This document shows positions 34,617 through 42,997 of a stretch of DNA of 64,000 nt, piece by piece (the stretch's first letter is position 1; each line of letters opens with the position of its first letter). The translations under genes and the position numbers were made by a program. This stretch comes from an uncultured Tenacibaculum sp. (GTDB lineage Bacteria > Bacteroidota > Bacteroidia > Flavobacteriales > Flavobacteriaceae). Location: contig CANLQH010000008.1 in assembly GCA_947493285.1 (NCBI GenBank), positions 16,758-80,757 on the forward strand, in the 5' to 3' direction. A model generated the notes under the pieces. It saw only the letters and a program-made list of their open reading frames with translations. It did no database searches and had not been told where the DNA came from.

Positions 34617-36279
34617 GATTTTCAATATTTAAAATTCCTTGAGTTAATTTTATTGTTTTCGAACATTTAGCTTTCCATAATGGGTTACTAGAAACAATTA
34701 CAATTGACCAATTTTGCTTTTTATCGGTTAAGTAATCTATAATTTCTTCTGCTTCATTTAAATCAAAATACTCTAAAGGATCTTTTAGTATTAATAATTT
34801 TGGATTATGTACAATTGCTCTCGCTAATACTATGCGCTTAGAAATAGTATAAGATAATTGATGACTTTTAGGGATTAAAATAGTTTGTAAACCGTTAGAT
34901 TGTTGTTTTATAAAAGGCAGTAATCCTAAATTTTGAAGTACCTCGTTTAAATGCTTTCTAGAAATATTAGGGTTATTAAACGTAATGTTTTCAAGAATAG
35001 TTCCTTCAAATGTTTGCTGCTCTGGTAGAACTTGACCAACTTGACTTCTGTAAGCATTAGGCCAAATTCCTTTAATTGAAAAATCGTTAATATAAACAGA
35101 GCCTCTTGTAGGTATGTCTATACCTGCTATTAATTTTAAAAGAGTAGTTTTACCTGAGCCAGAAGCTCCTTTAAGTAAAATTCGATCTTTTTCTGATATA
35201 AGTAAATTAACATCATTTAATATTATTTTACCATCAGAAGTTTTGTAATTTACTTTGTCTAACTCTATTTTAAATTCGCCTTTAGTTTCAAAAGGATCAA
35301 CTCCTTCTTGTGGTTCAATTTCTTTATCAACAACTTGTCCTATTTTTTCAAGTGATGTTAATACATCATAAAATGTTTCTAAGACGCTTATTAATTTTTC
35401 TACAGAGCTTATTACTAAAAGAATAATAATTTCTGCTGCTACAAATTGTCCAATATTCATTTTTTGATTCAATACTAATAAACCACCAATAATTAATAAT
35501 CCAGCAGTTACTAAAACTTTAAATCCAATCATTTGAACAAACTGCATTAACAATATTTTAAAATGATTTTCTCTAGCATTTAAATATTCAGTAGTTAACT
35601 CATCATTTCTATTCATTGCTAAAGAAGTGTTACCTGACAACTTAAAACTAATTAAAGAGCGTGCGATTTCTTGAATCCAATGTGCAACTTTGTATTTACT
35701 TTTCGATTCTTTTAAACTTGTTTCTAATCCTTTTTTGGCTGTAAACTTAAAAACTACATATATTAATAATATTACTAATATTCCATAAATGATAAAGAAT
35801 GAATGGTAAAATGATAGTAGTATAATTCCGAATAAAATTTGCAAAACTGCTGCAGGAAAATCTATTAACATTTTTGGCAACCCTTTTTGTACAGTAAGCG
35901 TATCGAAAAAACGATTTGCAAGCTCTGGTGGATAATAATTAGTTAATTCACTATATTTAATTTTCGGAAAACGATACACGAATTCAAAAGAAGAACGCAT
36001 GAATATTTTTTGTTGAATATTTTCTATAATTCTTATTTGCATAATTTGTAATCCTCCTTGAAAAGCAACTCCTAGAGTTACTAAAATAACTAGCACAATC
36101 CAAGATGATGTAATTTGAGCACCTTGTAATAAATTGATAATTGCTTGAATTCCTAAAGGGAGTGATAATGCTACCAAACCTGCAAAAACTGCATAATAAA
36201 ATATTTGTTTTATATCTCTTTTATCTAGTTGTAGCAATCCTACAAAACGCTTCCATGGAGACATCGTTTTTGTTGTCAT
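34609..36279 (-). CDS. ABC exporter with degenerate ATPase motifs, operon copy B
   Basis: 556 residues with about 16 changes from copy A, mostly conservative and scattered. Walker A (GASGSGKTT) is kept. The atypical signature LSYTISKR, the atypical Walker B LLILKDP and the missing switch His are also kept, which argues that they are tolerated or functional rather than random decay. Membrane helices occupy about 25-300. It is probably a homodimer working with the copy B HlyD and TolC, although mixed complexes with copy A are possible. Confidence 0.85.
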   Translation of the reverse strand: MTTKTMSPWKRFVGLLQLDKRDIKQIFYYAVFAGLVALSLPLGIQAIINLLQGAQITSSWIVLVILVTLGVAFQGGLQIMQIRIIENIQQKIFMRSSFEFVYRFPKIKYSELTNYYPPELANRFFDTLTVQKGLPKMLIDFPAAVLQILFGIILLSFYHSFFIIYGILVILLIYVVFKFTAKKGLETSLKESKSKYKVAHWIQEIARSLISFKLSGNTSLAMNRNDELTTEYLNARENHFKILLMQFVQMIGFKVLVTAGLLIIGGLLVLNQKMNIGQFVAAEIIILLVISSVEKLISVLETFYDVLTSLEKIGQVVDKEIEPQEGVDPFETKGEFKIELDKVNYKTSDGKIILNDVNLLISEKDRILLKGASGSGKTTLLKLIAGIDIPTRGSVYINDFSIKGIWPNAYRSQVGQVLPEQQTFEGTILENITFNNPNISRKHLNEVLQNLGLLPFIKQQSNGLQTILIPKSHQLSYTISKRIVLARAIVHNPKLLILKDPLEYFDLNEAEEIIDYLTDKKQNWSIVIVSSNPLWKAKCSKTIKLTQGILNIENHA

Positions 36280-36332
36280 ATTTGTTAAATTTAGACTGTT
36301 TTTTATCAGTACTTATCTTTCTAAATTGAAAA

Positions 36333-36353
36333 ATAAGTATGATTTTTACTTAT
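36333..36353 (-). promoter_or_regulatory. intra-operon hairpin, copy B
   Basis: ATAAGTA/TACTTAT hairpin identical to the one at 19003-19023, followed on the minus strand by TTTTTCAATT. Its conservation between the two operon copies supports a role. Confidence 0.4.
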
Positions 36354-36423
36354 ATATTTTTTGAAAAAGGAGGTTATTTTAAAATGAATATTTAAAATAG
36401 ACCTAATAGGAATAGATTGAAAA

Positions 36424-36753
36424 CTAAATGCTTTCTGGAGGAGGAATATGAATATCAAAACTAATATCCTGCAATAAATTTAATTTGTAAAAAATTAATG
36501 TTTTTTCTGCTGAATTAATAATATCAAAGTGAGTAGTAAAAAAGTTATTTTTTTTTGCTTCTTCTTCCTCTTCACTATCTTGATTTTCATCACTATTAGA
36601 ACTATCTTCAACATCTAATTCAATAATCTCACTACTTACTTTATCAACTAAATTGATAGATGAAATTATTGGCTGCATTGCTAATGAATAGAATACACAA
36701 ACAAAAGAAATATATCTTAAAATAGATAATATGTTGATTTGATTCTTAGTCAT
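36424..36753 (-). CDS. small membrane-anchored acidic protein, operon copy B
   Basis: The 109-residue copy B counterpart of the protein at 19094-19423. The hydrophobic segment and acidic stretch are conserved; the first residues differ (MTKNQINIL for MIKKYTNIL). It is coupled to tetR through the same TAATG overlap. Function unknown. Confidence 0.6.
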   Translation of the reverse strand: MTKNQINILSILRYISFVCVFYSLAMQPIISSINLVDKVSSEIIELDVEDSSNSDENQDSEEEEEAKKNNFFTTHFDIINSAEKTLIFYKLNLLQDISFDIHIPPPESI

Positions 36754-37412
36754 TAATCAATAGTTTTAAAAACCATATCAGTGTAAAAGGCTACAATATT
36801 ATTCTTTCCTTCTTCAACATCTGTTAAAGATGGTAAATGTTTAGAAAAATATCTCTGCTGGTGCGCACCTTCTATCACTGTTGAAATTAACATTTTAGGA
36901 TATTTAAAAGTAGGATTAACTTCTATCACTATATCACTTACTCGTTTTACAACCTGTTTATAGGTTTTATAATATCCTTTTTCATTTTCTAAATCTATAT
37001 CTTTAGTATGATATGCTTTAGATGATTCAGATATAATAATTTTACTTAACAATACTTCATTAATAAATGAAAAGGAATTATCTTCTTTTACTTCTTGAGT
37101 TAACAATTCTATAGAACTCATTAGTCTTTCTGTAGCAGAAGGAACATTTAATGTAGCAATAATCAATTTATATTCAACCCAACTCCAATACCAATTAATA
37201 AGATAAACTAATAATGCATGTTTACTTTTAAAATAACGATAAATAGAACTTTCGTTTGAGCCAATTTTTACACCTAGTTTCTTAAATGTATAGCTTTCAA
37301 ATCCCAACTCGTTTATCATTTCTATACTAGCAGAAACAATCCTCATACCTAAATCAGATGATTCTGGATTTTTAGTGTAAAACTTAGCATCTATTTTTAT
37401 GTGTAATTGCAA
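36753..37412 (-). CDS. TetR-family repressor of the efflux operon, copy B
   Basis: 219 residues with about 5 changes from copy A (for example MINELG for MINDLG, SATERL for SATKRL, KTID for KTIY), none in the recognition helix SNESSIYRYF. Because the operator palindrome is identical as well, both repressors are likely to control both operons. The TTG start at 37410-37412 is conserved with copy A. Confidence 0.82.
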   Translation of the reverse strand: MQLHIKIDAKFYTKNPESSDLGMRIVSASIEMINELGFESYTFKKLGVKIGSNESSIYRYFKSKHALLVYLINWYWSWVEYKLIIATLNVPSATERLMSSIELLTQEVKEDNSFSFINEVLLSKIIISESSKAYHTKDIDLENEKGYYKTYKQVVKRVSDIVIEVNPTFKYPKMLISTVIEGAHQQRYFSKHLPSLTDVEEGKNNIVAFYTDMVFKTID

Positions 37413-37432
37413 ATATTAATCGTTTAACTACG

Positions 37433-37463
37433 CAAATATAATAGTATTACTATTAACATACAA
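37433..37463 (-). promoter_or_regulatory. efflux operon B promoter with 17-bp palindromic operator
   Basis: Minus-strand TTG (37461-37463), 20 bp, then TATATTTG (37433-37440), with the perfect palindrome TAATAGTATTACTATTA at 37439-37455. The same sequence and spacing as in operon A while surrounding bases have changed, which supports functional constraint. Confidence 0.7.
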
Positions 37464-37515
37464 TAGTTTTACTTTATATAATTATAAATTTTTATAAAAA
37501 GTATACATTAAAAGT

Positions 37516-37658
37516 TAACAAAAGCAAATAAAATCTTCCACCTTTACTCCACCTTACACAGCTACACGCATTGATTTTACTGAGGTTATTACTTTCTGTA
37601 TCGGCAAATAGATTTTCTTTCCTTTAGCTTCCTTTAATATTATTTTGTTTTCTTTTTT
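37516..37658 (+). repeat. interspersed repeat, copy 6 of 7 (right edge of efflux operon B)
   Basis: GTTAACAAAAGCAAATAAAA start, CCACCTTTACTCCACCTT block, CTGTATCGGCAAATAGAT core and a TATTATTTTGTTTTC end. Its left flank matches copy 3 (tetR upstream region), while its right flank matches copies 2 and 5 (tolC downstream region), so it is a junction copy. Confidence 0.87.
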
Positions 37659-37745
37659 AATAATTTAGTATTAATATTATCATTAAAAGAATAAGTCAGT
37701 TTTCGTTTGACTTCCTTTGCTTTGTTTTTATTAAATTTCAATTTA
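37659..37745 (-). repeat. scar of a further efflux-operon copy (tolC 3' flank without tolC)
   Basis: After repeat copy 6 come about 85 bp that align with the DNA after copies 2 and 5: TTTAGTATTAATATTATC against TTCAGTATTGATATTATC, then CGTTTGACTTCCTTTGCTT against CGTTTAACTTCCTATGCTT. Likeness ends almost exactly where the tolC stop codon would be. The rest of the gap to 37854 is AT-rich and should hold the promoter of the H-NOX operon, but no clear TAnnTTTG is seen. Confidence 0.7.
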
Positions 37746-37853
37746 TCGAACCAAAACAACCATTCATCGACAGTTAGTAATGGGTTTAACTAAACATCTC
37801 TAATAATTCATAAAATAATGTCAATTTTAAAATCAATATATTAGTAATTGAAA

Positions 37854-38255
37854 ATGAAAAACCTGCACATATTATTTATTGATGACGATGAAATTGAGAG
37901 ATTAAAGTTTAATCGTATTTGTAAACAAAGTAGCTATAAAACAACCATTATAGAAGCAGAAAATGGTGAAGAAGCTATAAAAATCTTAGATACTCAATTA
38001 CCTCAACTAATTGTTTTAGACCTTAACATGCCTAAAATGAATGGAATTGAGTTTTTACATGTACTAAGAGCCAATGATAAATTAAAATACATCCCTATAG
38101 TTGTTTTATCAAGTTCTGATAATAAAGAGGATGTAAAAAAATGTTTTGAAATTGGCGTTTCGGGTTATTTTATAAAACCGCTACATTACGAAGATTATAA
38201 ACAAAACATAACCAATACATTAGCCTATTGGAGTGCAAATAACCTATTAACCTAA
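37854..38255 (+). CDS. single-domain response regulator (CheY-like)
   Basis: A stand-alone receiver of about 133 residues: acidic pocket IDDDE near 7-11, phosphoacceptor Asp in LIVLDLNMP near residue 57, then VLSSSDNKED and GYFIKP with the conserved Lys. It has no output domain. The start is taken at the ATG at 37854; a TTG two codons upstream is less likely. It is the first gene of the H-NOX operon, 7 bp before H-NOX, so it probably takes phosphate from the operon's kinase or HPt protein. Confidence 0.85.
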   Translation: MKNLHILFIDDDEIERLKFNRICKQSSYKTTIIEAENGEEAIKILDTQLPQLIVLDLNMPKMNGIEFLHVLRANDKLKYIPIVVLSSSDNKEDVKKCFEIGVSGYFIKPLHYEDYKQNITNTLAYWSANNLLT

Positions 38256-38262
38256 ATGATAT

Positions 38263-38802
38263 ATGAAAGGCATCGTATTTACAGAATTTTTGGACTTAGT
38301 AGAAGATAAATTCGGAATTGAAACCGTAGAGCAAATAATTTCTGATTCTGAATTAGAATCTAATGGAATATATACCTCTGTAGGTACCTATAAATTTACC
38401 GAAATGGTATCTTTATTAACCAATTTGAGTAACCTCACTAAGATTTCTACCAACGATTTGCTAAAGGTGTATGCTTTGCACTTTTTTGATGTACTAGTTA
38501 AAAATTACGGAAGTATTTTAAACACCTACAAAACTCCGCTAGCTTTATTAGCCTCTATTGACTCACATATACATGTTGAAGTTAGAAAACTATATCCAGA
38601 TGCAGAACTCCCCTACTTTGATGTTAATGAAAGTAGTAATAACAAATTAGTAATGACCTATCATTCTTCTAGAGCCATGTATTCTTTTGCACATGGACTT
38701 ATGGAAAAAACATTTGAACATTATAATGAAAAAGCCACTATAAACTATGAGTTATTAAAAGAAGATGGCACCATAGTTAAGTTTGAAATTATTAAAGAAT
38801 GA
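38263..38802 (+). CDS. H-NOX heme nitric oxide sensor
   Basis: A soluble heme domain that binds NO and controls a partner kinase. The 179-residue protein has MKGIVFTEFLDLVEDKFG at the start, the proximal heme ligand His at about 104 within IDSHIHVEVRKLYPDAELP, and the heme-propionate motif YxSxR as YHSSR (133-137). Length fits single-domain bacterial H-NOX. It overlaps the following histidine kinase by ATGA, the usual pairing. Confidence 0.9.
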   Translation: MKGIVFTEFLDLVEDKFGIETVEQIISDSELESNGIYTSVGTYKFTEMVSLLTNLSNLTKISTNDLLKVYALHFFDVLVKNYGSILNTYKTPLALLASIDSHIHVEVRKLYPDAELPYFDVNESSNNKLVMTYHSSRAMYSFAHGLMEKTFEHYNEKATINYELLKEDGTIVKFEIIKE

Positions 38803-39992
38803 GTCAAGAAAAAATTGACATATTAAAAAAGGCCATACAACGAGAACGATTGGCTAGAAAAGCAGCGGAAAAAATTCTTGAGGAAAAGTCTTTGGAATTA
38901 TACCAAACCAATCAAAATCTTTCTAAGGTTTTAAATCAAAAAGAAATTCAACTAGAGAGTTTGTTTAAAACTATTGTTGATCCGTATATCTTAATGGATT
39001 TATATGGTAATGTTATAAAAATGAACAATGCCTCTATAGATTTTTTTGGATATAATATTGAGAACGAATCTTTTAATGTACTATCAACACTACATAAAGA
39101 AGATTATACCTATGCTATGCATTCATTTAGACAGTTAATGCAAGAAGGTAATTTTAAAAACTTTAAAGCACGGATATATAACAAAAAGACAGAATTAAAA
39201 TGGATTGAAATCAACTCTAGTATTGTATATGATCATGCTAACAAACCTATGTTTGCACAAGGAATTATACGAGATATTACTGAAAACTTGCAAGTACAAA
39301 AGGAACGTGAAGAGCTTCTTAAAGATTTAACCATACGAAACAAAGAGTTAAAAGATTTTGCACATGTAGTATCGCACGATTTAAAGTCTCCATTACGAAG
39401 TATGAACACGTTGGTTACTTGGTTGAAAGAAGATTGTGCTTCTTTTACTACTGAAGATATCAAACAAAATTTTGATCATTTATTTCGAAAAATTGATAAA
39501 ATGGATCATTTAATCAATGGAATTTTAAAATATGCAAGTATAGATAAAGCCTCTTCTAAAAAGCAAAAAACAGACTTAAATACGATTGTACAAGAAATTC
39601 TTGATACCATCCATATTCCTGATCATATAAGTATTGAAGTTTGTAAAAACTTACCCATTATAAAAGGAGATAAATTTAGATTACACCAACTGTTTCAAAA
39701 CATTATTAGTAATGCTGTGAAATACTGTAAACCAAACAAAGGATTGGTACAAATTAACTGTACCGAACTAGACAAAAAATGGGAGTTTAGCATCCAAGAC
39801 GACGGAATAGGAATTGAGAAAAAGTACCACAAAAAAATATTTGATATTTTTCAAACCTTAGATAATAGTCAAAATTCAACAGGTGTTGGATTATCAATAG
39901 TTAAAAAAATTCTAGCCGTTTACGGTGGAAAAGTTTGGTTAGAATCTGAGTTTGGAAAAGGAACTACTTTTCATTTTACACTCCCAAAATAA
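38799..39992 (+). CDS. PAS-domain histidine kinase, H-NOX partner
   Basis: A cytoplasmic kinase of 397 residues: coiled-coil start (about 1-50), PAS domain with PAC (about 52-175, IVDPYILMDLYGNVIKMNN), and HisKA with phospho-His H193 in FAHVVSHDLKSPL. HATPase follows with the N box NIISNAVKY, DDGIGIEKK and GVGLSIVKK. No membrane segment was seen. In other bacteria NO-bound H-NOX inhibits its kinase; that regulation is assumed here. The HPt gene starts 1 bp after the stop codon, so the enzyme probably heads a phosphorelay. Confidence 0.88.
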   Translation: MSQEKIDILKKAIQRERLARKAAEKILEEKSLELYQTNQNLSKVLNQKEIQLESLFKTIVDPYILMDLYGNVIKMNNASIDFFGYNIENESFNVLSTLHKEDYTYAMHSFRQLMQEGNFKNFKARIYNKKTELKWIEINSSIVYDHANKPMFAQGIIRDITENLQVQKEREELLKDLTIRNKELKDFAHVVSHDLKSPLRSMNTLVTWLKEDCASFTTEDIKQNFDHLFRKIDKMDHLINGILKYASIDKASSKKQKTDLNTIVQEILDTIHIPDHISIEVCKNLPIIKGDKFRLHQLFQNIISNAVKYCKPNKGLVQINCTELDKKWEFSIQDDGIGIEKKYHKKIFDIFQTLDNSQNSTGVGLSIVKKILAVYGGKVWLESEFGKGTTFHFTLPK

Positions 39993-39993
39993 C

Positions 39994-40326
39994 ATGACAA
40001 CACCTAGTTTAACATATATACAAGAATTAGCAGATGGGGATGCTAGTTTTGAACAACAGCTTTTAGCGGTTATTCAAAAAGAGTTTCCTATTGAACGAGG
40101 AATTTACTTTAAATTACTCGAAGAAAAAAAACATACAGAATTAACACAATTAGTGCATAAAATAAAACATAAATTTACTATTTTAGGACTGGAAGAAGAA
40201 ACTAAATTAGCTTCTAATTTTGAAATGGATATCAAAACACAAAATTTTGATTTACAAAAAGAATTTGAAACGGTATTGGATACAATTAGTGACTTTTTAC
40301 TAAAACATAACCCCCAGGAACTATGA
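39994..40326 (+). CDS. HPt phosphotransfer protein of the H-NOX operon
   Basis: A single Hpt domain of about 110 residues. The start is placed at ATG 39994 (MTTPSLTYIQELADGDASFE) because it follows the kinase stop, rather than at an upstream frame extension. The phospho-His is in LVHKIKHKFTILGLE. It is clearly related to the HPt protein at 58072-58389 (TYIQELA against NYIEELA, LVHKIKHK in both). The overlap with the LytTR gene (ATGA at 40323) implies co-translation. Confidence 0.85.
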   Translation: MTTPSLTYIQELADGDASFEQQLLAVIQKEFPIERGIYFKLLEEKKHTELTQLVHKIKHKFTILGLEEETKLASNFEMDIKTQNFDLQKEFETVLDTISDFLLKHNPQEL

Positions 40327-41036
40327 AAAAAAGATGTTTAATTATTGACGATGACACCGCTGCAAGATTAATTATTAAAAAAATATGTAGTGATTTTTCG
40401 GAATTAGAAGTTGTAGAAGAATTTTCTAATGCTATTGATGCCATTAAGTTTCTAAACACTGAAAAAACAATAGATATTATCTTTTTAGACATACATATGC
40501 CTTCTTTTTCGGGCTTTGACTTTATACAAACTCTTAAAAGCCCACCACAAATTGTATTGACTACTTCTGACAAAAACTTTGCCTTAGATGCTTTTGAATA
40601 CGATTGTGTTGTAGATTACCTGGTAAAACCTATTACCAAAGAACGATTTGAAAAATCCTTAAAAAAACTATCTAAAATTGGAGTAAACTCTAATTCTGAA
40701 AACATTTCAGATTCTGAAGATACTACGAACGATTTGTATGTAAATATAGATCGAAGGCTAGTGAAAATTAATATTCCAGATATATACGTAATCGAAGCTA
40801 AAGGAGATTATGTTAGAATTAAGACAGAATCTAAAAATCATATCGTACACTCTACTCTTAAAAAAGTGGAAGAAAAACTTCCAAAGTCTATATTTTTAAA
40901 AGTACATCGTTCGTATATTATTAATACCAATAAAATTATTGACATTGAGGACAATAGTATCTTAATAAAACAAGATGTTATTCCTGTAAGTCGAGCTAAT
41001 AGAAGTGAACTTATGAAACGTCTTAATTTACTTTAA
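40323..41036 (+). CDS. LytTR-type response regulator of the H-NOX operon
   Basis: The 237-residue protein has an N-terminal receiver (LIIDDDTAARLI, phospho-Asp in IIFLDIHMP, LVKP) and a C-terminal LytTR DNA-binding domain (about 135-237: DIYVIEAKGDYVRIKTESKN, then FLKVHRSYIINTNKI and IPVSRANR). LytTR proteins bind pairs of short direct repeats. It ends the operon and a terminator follows. The likely targets are promoters in the adjacent surface-polymer region, which is inference. Confidence 0.88.
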   Translation: MKKRCLIIDDDTAARLIIKKICSDFSELEVVEEFSNAIDAIKFLNTEKTIDIIFLDIHMPSFSGFDFIQTLKSPPQIVLTTSDKNFALDAFEYDCVVDYLVKPITKERFEKSLKKLSKIGVNSNSENISDSEDTTNDLYVNIDRRLVKINIPDIYVIEAKGDYVRIKTESKNHIVHSTLKKVEEKLPKSIFLKVHRSYIINTNKIIDIEDNSILIKQDVIPVSRANRSELMKRLNLL

Positions 41037-41205
41037 CTACACATAAAAGCAGTTCATCTATTCTATTATCCTGTTGAACGATTAAGTTCTTATATACTTT
41101 TTTAAAAGAACTAATTTAGAGGTAAGAAATTAATATAACGTTCTTTCAAATAGATTTTATCTTTTAACAACACCCTTCTTTTCCCCTTTTTAACAAACCC
41201 CTTAT

Positions 41206-41236
41206 AGCCTCTAGAGTATTCTCTGAGGCTTTTTTA
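41206..41236 (+). terminator. intrinsic terminator of the H-NOX operon
   Basis: AGCCTC pairs with GAGGCT, and inside it AGAG with CTCT, around a 4-nt loop (with one bulged T), followed by six T. It lies 170 bp after the LytTR stop codon. The rest of the 275-bp gap 41037-41311 is AT-rich with no other recognisable feature. Confidence 0.75.
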
Positions 41237-41311
41237 ATGAAACTATCTTACGTGTAAAAATTAAATAGGAAAAGTATATTTTAAAGACGCTATAAAAAAT
41301 TACAGGAATTC

Positions 41312-42538
41312 TTAAAAAGGAACCTTAGCCTTATACAATACAGCATTTTTTTCTGCTTTTATTTCATAGATACTTCCTGCTTTAAAGAAAGCAGCTCCGC
41401 CTTTTTTTAGAACCAAAGACGATTTTCTTTCTACAATTGTTACTTTTCCTTCAATAGCAATTACTATCTCTACAGATCTTGCTTTAGCTTTATAAGTTTT
41501 TTCTGTTTTAATATCTATTTTACTTAATTCAAAATCTTTTGCTTCAGTTTCAAATACGCTTTCTAAACCATTTTCTTGTAAATTTCCATGTAAAACTTGT
41601 GGAATAGTTTCTTCAAACGTTATATTTTCTAATAACTCTATAACATCCACATGTTTTTGGGTTAAACCTCCTCTTAAAACATTATCTGAATTTGCCATTA
41701 ACTCAATATTTTGTCCTTCTAAATACGCATGTGGCATTCCTGCTTTTTGATAAACAGCTTCTCCCTTATTTACGCGCATAATATTGAAAAAGTAAATGGA
41801 AAAAATTCCTTTATCTAAAGAGGTTCCTTTTGATAGCTCTTTTAATGCTTTTGCTGCCCAATAATCTGGATTTGTTTTATCTAACTTTCCTTGTGCATAT
41901 AAGGGCATTATTCTTTTTAATAAAGGCTTTAATATGCTGTTTACCTCTTTAGAGTTTTTTTCCATTACATTTTTATACAATCCATAATACCCTTCAGTTT
42001 CAAAAACATTTACTAGATGTAAAAATTCTGGGATACTCTTTAACCTTTTTAATAACTTTTCTTTTGGCAAAAACCCATGTAACAACCAAAACTCGCTTAA
42101 TGCTACCATAATTTCTGGTTTATGATTATCATCCTTATAATTTCTATAAGAAGCTGTTAAAGGAACTCCTATCATATTTTCATATCTAAATCCTTTTTCG
42201 GCATTCTTTTTTGAAGGATGCACTTGTATTGATAACATTTTTTTTACATCCAATACTTTTAATAAAAAAGGAAGTCTCCCAAATTTTCTTGCCACTCTTT
42301 TTCCTAAACATTTTTTGAGATTTCTCTTTAAAAATCCATCTAAAAACTGACTTCCTAAAGAGGTTTTTATTACTGAAGGTGCCTTTGTATGCGCTCCTAA
42401 CCAATATTCTGCAGCTTTTTTACCGGATATTCTAGTTTTTAAAAGTTTAGATATAAACTTTTTTCCTCCCCAGGCATAATTTTGAATTTGTCCCTTTAAA
42501 GTAAATATATTTAATGTGTGTAGTGTATTATTTTCCAT
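41312..42538 (-). CDS. manA: mannose-6-phosphate isomerase, class I
   Basis: Zinc enzyme that interconverts fructose-6-phosphate and mannose-6-phosphate. The 408-residue protein shows IQNYAWGGKKFISKLL at the start, zinc ligands in LSIQVHPSKKNAE and DDNHKPEIMVAL, and the MPHAYLEGQNIELMANSDNV segment of class I enzymes. It supplies mannose for GDP-mannose or other activated sugars. It lies downstream of and in the same direction as the glycosyltransferase genes at 42548 and 42998, which suggests a dedicated mannose supply. Confidence 0.88.
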   Translation of the reverse strand: MENNTLHTLNIFTLKGQIQNYAWGGKKFISKLLKTRISGKKAAEYWLGAHTKAPSVIKTSLGSQFLDGFLKRNLKKCLGKRVARKFGRLPFLLKVLDVKKMLSIQVHPSKKNAEKGFRYENMIGVPLTASYRNYKDDNHKPEIMVALSEFWLLHGFLPKEKLLKRLKSIPEFLHLVNVFETEGYYGLYKNVMEKNSKEVNSILKPLLKRIMPLYAQGKLDKTNPDYWAAKALKELSKGTSLDKGIFSIYFFNIMRVNKGEAVYQKAGMPHAYLEGQNIELMANSDNVLRGGLTQKHVDVIELLENITFEETIPQVLHGNLQENGLESVFETEAKDFELSKIDIKTEKTYKAKARSVEIVIAIEGKVTIVERKSSLVLKKGGAAFFKAGSIYEIKAEKNAVLYKAKVPF

Positions 42539-42547
42539 GTCGCTCTT

Positions 42548-42967
42548 TTATTTAATGTCTAAAATTTGATTAATAGAAAAAATATTTTTGAAAACTTTGT
42601 TTCTCCTAGATTCTTTCAAAAACTCTACTGTAAGATTTGTCTTTATCTGTTTTTTTAGGGTTCTAAAATGACTTAACATATTATATTTCATGTGTACTAT
42701 ACAATTAACATTTTCATTGTTAACTAAATATCTGGCACCTGCTTTTACAGCAGCATTTGGTCCTTTATTCATTTTTATATCTAAAACAGAAACATGCTCT
42801 TTGCTATTTAGGTTTATAGTCTTTAAAATATCTAAAGTCTTATCCTTACTCCCATTGTTCACCAAACATATCACTATGTTACTTTTAGTTTTGATTAAAT
42901 TGAGCAGCTCGTATTTTACAATTTCTTCTTCATTATTATAGAACAATACTAAAATTCCTACTCTCAT
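42548..42967 (-). CDS. short degenerate GT2-like protein
   Basis: The 139-residue protein matches only the first half of a GT-A glycosyltransferase: ILVLFYNNEEEIV, VNNGSKDKTLDIL and the nucleotide-site region MNKGPNAAVKAGARYLV. The DxD motif is missing (IVHMKYN stands where DADLQ is usual) and the acceptor half is absent. It could be a truncated, regulatory or binding-only form. It lies between the receiver-GT2 gene and manA with gaps of 30 and 9 bp, so it is probably in their operon. It resembles the GT part of the neighbouring fusion protein. Confidence 0.55.
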   Translation of the reverse strand: MRVGILVLFYNNEEEIVKYELLNLIKTKSNIVICLVNNGSKDKTLDILKTINLNSKEHVSVLDIKMNKGPNAAVKAGARYLVNNENVNCIVHMKYNMLSHFRTLKKQIKTNLTVEFLKESRRNKVFKNIFSINQILDIK

Positions 42968-42997
42968 AATATTTTCGCTATTAATAATTGATTTAAA

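Noticed and set aside
10132..37658. The repeats as integron attC sites with operons as cassettes
   Set aside because: No GTTRRRY/RYYYAAC core pair is seen, the units are multi-gene with their own promoters and lie on different strands, and no integrase gene is present in the window.
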